From positions 620,001 to 684,000 of the forward strand of contig CBDAQM010000004.1 of the NCBI GenBank assembly GCA_965199095.1: 64,000 bases of DNA. The letters run 5' to 3'. This DNA comes from LMUY01 sp965199095 (GTDB lineage Bacteria > Pseudomonadota > Alphaproteobacteria > Acetobacterales > Acetobacteraceae). The notes below the pieces were generated by a model. That model was not told where the DNA came from and did no database searches. It saw nothing but the letters and a program-made list of their open reading frames with translations. The position numbers and the translations under genes were made by a program. Of the stretch, positions 59,518 to 64,000 are shown piece after piece; the first letter of the stretch is position 1; every line of letters begins with the position of its first letter.

Positions 59518-60288
59518 ATGCTGAAGCTGCGAGTCATCCCCTGCCTGGATGTTAAGGACGGCCGGGTCGTCAAGGGCGTGAACTTCGTCTCCCTCCGTGA
59601 TGCCGGCGACCCCGTGGAGCAAGCAGCCGTGTATGACGCGGCGGGGGCCGACGAGCTGACCTTCCTCGACATCACGGCCAGCCATGAGAACCGTGACACC
59701 ATTTACGACGTCGTCAGTCGCACCGCCGCCCGCGTGTTCCTGCCGTTGACGGTGGGCGGCGGCGTGCGGTCGACGGCGGACATGCGCAAGCTGCTGCTGG
59801 CCGGGGCGGACAAGTGCAGCATGAACTCCGCCGCCATCGCACGCCCGGCGCTGATCGCGGAGGCGGCGGAGAAATTCGGCAGCCAATGCGTCGTGGTGGC
59901 CGTGGACGCCCGGGCGACGACGCCGGGCACGTGGCAGGTGTTCACCCATGGCGGCCGCAACCCGGCCGGGCTGGACGCGGTGGCATGGTGCCGGCAGGCG
60001 GCGAGCCTGGGCGCCGGGGAAATCCTGCTGACCAGCATGGACCGCGACGGCACCGGCAAGGGCTTCGACGGCGACCTGCTGCGTGCCGTCTGCGGCGCCG
60101 TGCGCATCCCGGTGGTGGCGAGCGGCGGCGTCGGCGCCCTGCAGCATTTCGTGGACGGCGCGCGGGCAGGGGCCACCGGCTTGCTCGCCGCGTCGGTGTT
60201 CCATTTCGGCACGTTCAGCATCGGCGAGGTGAAACAGGCATTGGGTGCAGCGGGACTGCCCGTGCGTTTCCCCCGAACCGCACCATAA
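59518..60288 (+). CDS. hisF: Imidazole glycerol phosphate synthase subunit HisF
   Basis: A 256-residue TIM-barrel cyclase of histidine synthesis. With HisH-supplied ammonia it converts PRFAR to IGP and AICAR. Asp11 (IPCLDVKDGRVVKGVNF) and the second catalytic Asp (VVAVDAR) are present, as are LPLTVGGGVRS and ILLTSMDRDGTGKGFD. The ATG at 59518 gives the standard start; the frame upstream shadows birA. hisH and hisA, often adjacent, are not in the window. hisE follows after 7 bases. Confidence 0.97.
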   Translation: MLKLRVIPCLDVKDGRVVKGVNFVSLRDAGDPVEQAAVYDAAGADELTFLDITASHENRDTIYDVVSRTAARVFLPLTVGGGVRSTADMRKLLLAGADKCSMNSAAIARPALIAEAAEKFGSQCVVVAVDARATTPGTWQVFTHGGRNPAGLDAVAWCRQAASLGAGEILLTSMDRDGTGKGFDGDLLRAVCGAVRIPVVASGGVGALQHFVDGARAGATGLLAASVFHFGTFSIGEVKQALGAAGLPVRFPRTAP

Positions 60289-60295
60289 GGGACTG

Positions 60296-60751
60296 ATGGC
60301 CAAAAAACCCGCCAAAGCCGCGGTCGTGCGCGAGAAAGCACGGCCCAAGCCAAAACGCACTCCCGCCACGCGTGCGGTGGAGCAGATGCCGCAGCCCGCG
60401 GCCGTGGTGTTGGACCGGCTGTGGTCCGTGATCATGGAGCGGCGTACGGCCGATCCTGCCGTCAGCCACTCCGCCCGGCTGCTGTCCCGCGGCGTATCGA
60501 AAGTCGCGCAGAAATTCGGGGAAGAGGCGGTGGAGTGCCTGATCGAGGCGGTCGCCGGCCAACGCGACCTGGTGGTGACGGAGAGTGCCGACGTGCTGTA
60601 CCACCTCCTCGTGCTCTGGGTCGCGACCGGGGTGTCGCCTGACGCGGTTTGGGCGGAGTTGGAGCGGCGCGAAGGCATGTCCGGTGTTGCGGAAAAGGCG
60701 GCGCGCCTTCCAGGCGTGCGTGCTGCCCAGCCGACGCGAAAAATCCCCTGA
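60296..60751 (+). CDS. hisE: Phosphoribosyl-ATP diphosphatase HisE
   Basis: A 151-residue MazG-like all-helical enzyme hydrolysing PR-ATP to PR-AMP. The core is VSKVAQKFGEEAVECLIEA and ESADVLYHLLVLW, with the acidic metal-binding residues. The ATG at 60296 has AAGGGA upstream. A Lys/Pro/Arg-rich extension of about 45 residues precedes the domain, longer than in typical HisE (about 100 residues). It lies in an operon with hisF and a HIT protein. Confidence 0.94.
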   Translation: MAKKPAKAAVVREKARPKPKRTPATRAVEQMPQPAAVVLDRLWSVIMERRTADPAVSHSARLLSRGVSKVAQKFGEEAVECLIEAVAGQRDLVVTESADVLYHLLVLWVATGVSPDAVWAELERREGMSGVAEKAARLPGVRAAQPTRKIP

Positions 60752-60768
60752 CACGGAGTGCGCCAACC

Positions 60769-61158
60769 ATGCCCATCAGTGGCCTTGGTCCCTACGACGA
60801 CACCAACATCTTCGCCCGGTTGCTGCGGGGAGAAATCCCGTCGCGCCGGGTCTACGAGGATGAGTGGGCGATCGCGTTCCACGACATCGCGCCCCAGGCG
60901 CCGGTGCATGTGCTGGTGATTCCGCGCAGCGCCCATGTCTCGCTGGCCGACTTCACGCTGAACGCGTCGGATGCGGAAGTGGCCGGGTTCTTCCGCGCCG
61001 TCGGGCTGGTGGCGCGACAACTCGGGCTGGAGACGCCGGGCTACCGCGCGGTGGCGAATGTTGGCATGCATGGCGGCCAAGAGGTCCCGCATTTCCACGT
61101 CCACCTGCTGGCGGGACATGCCCTGTCAGGCCGCATGGCGGTCGCCCGGGAGAGTTAG
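60769..61158 (+). CDS. HIT family (histidine triad) protein
   Basis: A 129-residue nucleotide-binding protein of the HINT branch, which hydrolyses purine nucleoside phosphoramidates. The triad HFHVH is at residues 108-112 and is preceded by EVP. NIFARLLRGEIPSRRVYEDEWAIAFHDIAP is the standard N-terminus. GGAG lies about 10 bases before the ATG. The hisE-HIT order is common in alphaproteobacteria. Its TAG stop lies within the left terminal repeat of the element at 61156-61322. Confidence 0.94.
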   Translation: MPISGLGPYDDTNIFARLLRGEIPSRRVYEDEWAIAFHDIAPQAPVHVLVIPRSAHVSLADFTLNASDAEVAGFFRAVGLVARQLGLETPGYRAVANVGMHGGQEVPHFHVHLLAGHALSGRMAVARES

Positions 61159-61322
61159 TACAGCGTTTCCATGAAACGACTCCTATGCCGCCGCCTGACG
61201 CAGGCGCTTCGTAGGGTGGGCTTCAGCCCACCTCTTCGAGGTGCCGTAGGAGACCATGGTGGGCTAAAGCCCACCCTACGACGTCCTCTCCAGAGGGTCG
61301 GTTTCATGGAATCGGCATACTA
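61156..61322. mobile_element. MITE-like element with terminal and internal inverted repeats
   Basis: The ends are inverted repeats: the left end begins TAGTACAGCG and continues TTTCCATGAAACGAC to 61180, and the right end (61297-61322) is its imperfect reverse complement, sharing the 11-base TTCCATGAAAC exactly. Inside are two 23-base arms, 61210-61232 (CGTAGGGTGGGCTTC...) and 61258-61280, complementary with one mismatch. Each also folds on itself (GTGGGCT/AGCCCAC). No coding capacity. It sits directly after the HIT gene. Confidence 0.6.
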
Positions 61323-61404
61323 GTCTCTTCCGGCAGTAACCTTTCATTGTGCGATCGGCGCTATTTTTGAGACAGGCCCACGAGGGGCCAGTCATGGAGC
61401 CGCA

Positions 61405-62337
61405 ATGATCGTGTCGACAGTCGCATCACCTGAAGCCCCAACGATGGCTTTGGAAGACCTTCATCAGCAGATCGCTGACTTCATGCCGGACGTTGTCGTG
61501 CTGGTGCGGCCGAACGGGCGATGCGATCACGTCTCCCCCGCAAGCATCCCGCTGCTTGGCCGTACGCCGGGCGAACTGGCTGACACCGCACTGCAAGATC
61601 TCGCCATCGAGTCCGACCGGCACATCGTTGCCGATCTGCTGGGCGAGCTCAACGCCGGCACCTCCATGACCGTCGCCAGCTTCCGTGCCCAATGCGGGTT
61701 TGGCACCTGGATCTGGGTGGAGGCCAGCGCGCGGCGTCTGCCAGCCGGCGCCGGCGCTGTGCTGGCCCTGCGCGATATCAGCGTCCGCAAGGAGGAGGAG
61801 GCGCTGCTGATCGAGGCGAACGAGCTGCTGCGGCGCCGGGCGACGCTGGACCCGGTGACGGGATTGCCGAACCGCGGCCATTTCTTCGCCACGGTGGAGC
61901 GGGAGTGCCGCCGTGCTCAGCGTGAGCGCGGAGCGTTGACCCTGCTCGCCGTCGGGGTCGACGAGATGCGCCTGTTCAACGATTTCTATGGCCGCGACGC
62001 AGGCGACATCGCGTTGCGCGAGATCGCGCTCGCCATCGAGGGCGCCTTGTCCCGCGCGGCGGACACGGCAGGCCGGATGTCGGGTCCGATGGTCGGCGTG
62101 GTCCTGCCGGGAACAGACCTTGCCGGCGCGGCCACGGTGGCGGAGCGTTTGCGGCAGGCGGTGAACGGCATGGCGCTCGAACATGCGGGCGTGCCGTCTG
62201 GCCGCCTGACCGTGACCGTCAGCCTCGTCCAGGCTGACGGCCGGAGCCGAGCGGACGCGTTGCTGCGCGAGGTCGTGTGCGAGATGGAAGTTGCGCGGGC
62301 TGCTTCGGCCCCGTGCCTGGCGGCAGGCGAAGGGTAG
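61405..62337 (+). CDS. PAS domain protein with degenerate GGDEF domain
   Basis: A 310-residue cytoplasmic signalling protein. A PAS domain spans about residues 15-128 (DFMPDVVVLVRPNGRCDHVS, then a PAC-like VLALRDISVRKEEEALL), followed by a short coiled helix and a GGDEF-fold domain (TLDPVTGLPNRGHFF, FNDFYGRDAGDIALREIA). The catalytic GGDEF is replaced by SGPMV at residues 226-230, so diguanylate cyclase activity is unlikely. It may work as a GTP or c-di-GMP sensor, or through protein contact. No EAL domain is present. Confidence 0.9.
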   Translation: MIVSTVASPEAPTMALEDLHQQIADFMPDVVVLVRPNGRCDHVSPASIPLLGRTPGELADTALQDLAIESDRHIVADLLGELNAGTSMTVASFRAQCGFGTWIWVEASARRLPAGAGAVLALRDISVRKEEEALLIEANELLRRRATLDPVTGLPNRGHFFATVERECRRAQRERGALTLLAVGVDEMRLFNDFYGRDAGDIALREIALAIEGALSRAADTAGRMSGPMVGVVLPGTDLAGAATVAERLRQAVNGMALEHAGVPSGRLTVTVSLVQADGRSRADALLREVVCEMEVARAASAPCLAAGEG

Positions 62338-62338
62338 G

Positions 62339-63196
62339 CTACGCGTTCAGGCAGCACTTCTTGTATTTCTTGCCGCTGCCGCATGGGCATGGATCGTTGC
62401 GTCCAACATGGCGCAGCGGATTGCGGACCGGCTCAGGCAGGCTGGGCCAATCCCTGGCCTCGGCTTCGTCCAAGGGGGAGAGCCAGTCGATGGCGCGGCC
62501 GATTGGGCCGATGCCACGCCATAGCCCGCCCGAAACTCCGTGTGGGTCTTCCTGGGACTCGCGTAGGTCGGACCAGAAGTCAGCCAGGCTCAAAGTTGCC
62601 GGTTCATCGACCAGGCCTTGCCGGAACACCTGCTCGACGCGGCTGGACAGGCCGGCAAAGCCGAGCGCGGCGATGGTGCTGACCCAGGCGGCCCAAACAA
62701 ACGACGTTTCTGCCGGCTGCAACCGGTCCGGCAGCGTCGCCAAATACTCGTACGTCTCCGCTTCGGGCAGACGCCGCGTGCGCGTGAGATAGCCGAGCAA
62801 CATCAGAACGTCGCCCCGCACGTATTCGTCCACTTCTGGGGTTTCCACCAGGTGGTACAGGAGCTCGCGGTTCCCGTCGAACGTGCTGATTAGCAGGGCT
62901 TGGAGGGCGCTGCTGAGGTCATCCTCGCCGAAGATCGAGGTGCGACGCTCGTCGTCCATCGCCAGCCGGCAGACATCGGTGAAGCTCGCAGTCTCCATCT
63001 TCTCGCCTAGGAGATAGACGATCGATATGAGCGCCTGCTCCGTCCGTTCGGACAGATCGATGCCTTCGACGTAGTCGTGCAGCATGGCGCGGCAGATCGG
63101 GCCGGTGCTGTCCCACGCCTCCAGCACCCATTGGATTTCCTCTCCGGGAAACGCCTCCGTCCGAATGAAGGCGTCGATCGCGTCGTCGAATGTCAT
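62339..63196 (-). CDS. DUF1186/SEC-C domain protein
   Basis: A 285-residue protein. Most of it is an acidic, helical DUF1186-type region with HEAT-like spacing (ALISIVYLLGEKMETASFTD, ALQALLISTFDGNRELLYHL). It ends in a SEC-C zinc motif, CPCGSGKKYKKCC in the last 17 residues, as in the SecA tail. SEC-C domains bind zinc and often contact SecB or ribosomes. It overlaps the upstream zinc-ribbon gene by 4 bases and converges on the GGDEF gene. Confidence 0.9.
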   Translation of the reverse strand: MTFDDAIDAFIRTEAFPGEEIQWVLEAWDSTGPICRAMLHDYVEGIDLSERTEQALISIVYLLGEKMETASFTDVCRLAMDDERRTSIFGEDDLSSALQALLISTFDGNRELLYHLVETPEVDEYVRGDVLMLLGYLTRTRRLPEAETYEYLATLPDRLQPAETSFVWAAWVSTIAALGFAGLSSRVEQVFRQGLVDEPATLSLADFWSDLRESQEDPHGVSGGLWRGIGPIGRAIDWLSPLDEAEARDWPSLPEPVRNPLRHVGRNDPCPCGSGKKYKKCCLNA

Positions 63197-63837
63197 CGCT
63201 TGGCCTCTCCGAAAAGCCGGGTCCAGAACCCGCCGGTCGGCTGCTTGCCGTGTGAGGCATGCGGCGTGCGGGCTGGCGGCCGCAGCGCGCTGCTTAGCAG
63301 GTGGCGTCCAGTATCTCCTTTGGCGATCCGCTCCCGTTCAAACGCGACGATGCGGGCCAGGCTATCATCCGCGTCGGGCGGCATGCGGTCCAGCGTTGCC
63401 GCCGCGTCCGCCGGCAATGCGGCGCGGCGCTGGGTGTCTGCCAGGCGAACCAGCTCTTCCGGACCGGTCGGCGCGGGCCAAACGGCGAGCGCCCGGCGCC
63501 GCAGCCCCGTGCCGTCGCCGCCTTCGTCCTCTTTGAGCCACGCCGCTTGCAGCAACGCCTCGGACTCTGCCGGCGTGCCGGTTACCAGCGCCGCCCAGCG
63601 TTCGAAGGGTGAGGAGAGGTCGCCATAGGCAGCGCCCGGCAAGATGTCCTGCGCCTCTGGCGGCAGGGCGGACAGGTCTGGGGCGCATGCGCCGCAGCCG
63701 GGACAAACCTGCACCCACCGGCGCAGGGTGGAGCGTGTCGGCTCGCCAGGCCGCCCGTCCAAATCCGGAGCGCCCTCCGGCGGCGGGGCGCGGAATGGCG
63801 GCGGCACCGGGGTGCCGCATAGGGCGCAGGCAGGCAT
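63193..63837 (-). CDS. Hypothetical protein with N-terminal CxxC pairs
   Basis: A 214-residue protein not assigned with certainty. Two cysteine pairs (CALC at residues 4-7 and CPGC at about 45-48) probably form a zinc ribbon. They are followed by a helical region with GAAYGDLSSPFERWAALV and repeats resembling tetratricopeptide helices (EALLQAAWLKEDEGG, LVRLADTQRRAALPADAAAT), as in DUF2225-like proteins. The C-terminus ends GGFWTRLFGEAKR. Coupled to the SEC-C gene, suggesting a shared, possibly protein-quality or export-related role. Confidence 0.75.
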   Translation of the reverse strand: MPACALCGTPVPPPFRAPPPEGAPDLDGRPGEPTRSTLRRWVQVCPGCGACAPDLSALPPEAQDILPGAAYGDLSSPFERWAALVTGTPAESEALLQAAWLKEDEGGDGTGLRRRALAVWPAPTGPEELVRLADTQRRAALPADAAATLDRMPPDADDSLARIVAFERERIAKGDTGRHLLSSALRPPARTPHASHGKQPTGGFWTRLFGEAKR

Positions 63838-63857
63838 GCAGGCAAACTAGCGGTTCG

Positions 63858-64000
63858 CTACTCCCGCACCAAGACTCGGTCCACCAAGAAGGTGGCAAGC
63901 CCGCCGGCCACGAAGTCCCGCCGCAATGCGACCTCGTCATACTCGTGCTCAACCCAGTGCAGGAACGGCACCCGGCCTTCGGCGTCGGCGGCGTAGCGGA
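63858..64000 (-). CDS. C-terminal end of an unidentified protein (partial)
   Basis: The last 46 codons of a minus-strand gene that begins beyond the right edge. The readable end includes EGRVPFLHWVEHEYDEVALRR and finishes FLVDRVLVRE before a TAG at 63858. Codon use is normal for the region. The fragment is too short for a family call. It is followed 20 bases later by the zinc-ribbon gene, so it is probably the upstream member of that operon. Confidence 0.6.
   Translation of the reverse strand, partial: RYAADAEGRVPFLHWVEHEYDEVALRRDFVAGGLATFLVDRVLVRE

Noticed and set aside
59182..61119. 645-codon minus-strand frame across birA, hisF, hisE and HIT genes
   Set aside because: Antisense to four firmly identified genes; open only because of high GC at third positions.
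61210..61280. Rho-independent terminator for the hisF-hisE-HIT operon
   Set aside because: The arms form strong hairpins but there is no T-run, and the outer inverted repeats indicate an inserted element.

Overview
The window is a high-GC (roughly 65-70%) bacterial chromosome segment. The gene content suggests a metabolically broad alphaproteobacterium, most likely Rhodospirillales/Acetobacteraceae: several branched-chain amino acid (Liv), spermidine/Fe-type and peptide ABC importers, an ispH-thrB-rnhA cluster, Tat-dependent MsrP, AhpCD, and frequent GTG/TTG starts with ATGA-type overlaps. The taxonomic assignment is inference from gene content and base composition, not from a marker gene.

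Layout. 1-2191 (minus): RND efflux pair (NodT-type outer membrane factor, membrane fusion protein cut by the window edge). 2380-9161 (plus): a complete Liv-type ABC operon (two ATPases, two tandem paralogous binding proteins, two permeases) ending in a SAM methyltransferase. 9217-9293: tRNA-Arg(ACG), followed by a lower-GC patch with two unknown small genes and a gene relic. 10510-15593: a Pot-type ABC importer operon with an M20 peptidase and a divergent binding protein. 15648-25716: a second Pot-type importer spread over divergent transcripts with a GntR regulator, ADP-forming acyl-CoA ligase, amidohydrolase-fold protein, class II aldolase and a 358-residue unknown protein. Two nearly identical GTATAC palindromes sit in its two divergent promoter regions and are the best candidates for the GntR operator.

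25858-31400: LysR, DoxX, pirin, LLM flavin oxidoreductase and glutathionyl-hydroquinone reductase, which looks like a quinone/electrophile stress cluster with a perfect 10-11-10 inverted repeat before doxX. A SnoaL-like gene and the truncated remains of an HxlR/SDR divergent pair follow. 31400-33921 (minus): ispH, thrB, rnhA with REP-type palindromes. 34025-38984: a lipoprotein, an incomplete peptide-type importer (binding protein plus one permease only), a dihydroxyphthalate-decarboxylase-like protein and an isochorismatase-family hydrolase. 39107-44610: glycosyltransferase, FemAB/GNAT-like protein, trpS, an ABA4-like membrane protein, a lipoprotein, and msrP followed by a small membrane protein in place of msrQ.

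44617-50634: Nudix and DUF4340 proteins, a DHA2 efflux pump with a PaiB-like FMN protein, an RhlE-type helicase and a Tat-exported GH10 xylanase. 50744-53802: ahpC-ahpD, then convergent CoA-transferase and dienelactone hydrolase. 53955-58615: a second Liv operon with a fused LivG-LivF ATPase. 58764-61158: birA, hisF, hisE, HIT protein. A 167-bp MITE-like element follows, then a PAS protein with a degenerate GGDEF motif, a DUF1186/SEC-C protein, a zinc-ribbon-like protein and one partial gene. No CRISPR array, rRNA, prophage or complete insertion sequence was seen.
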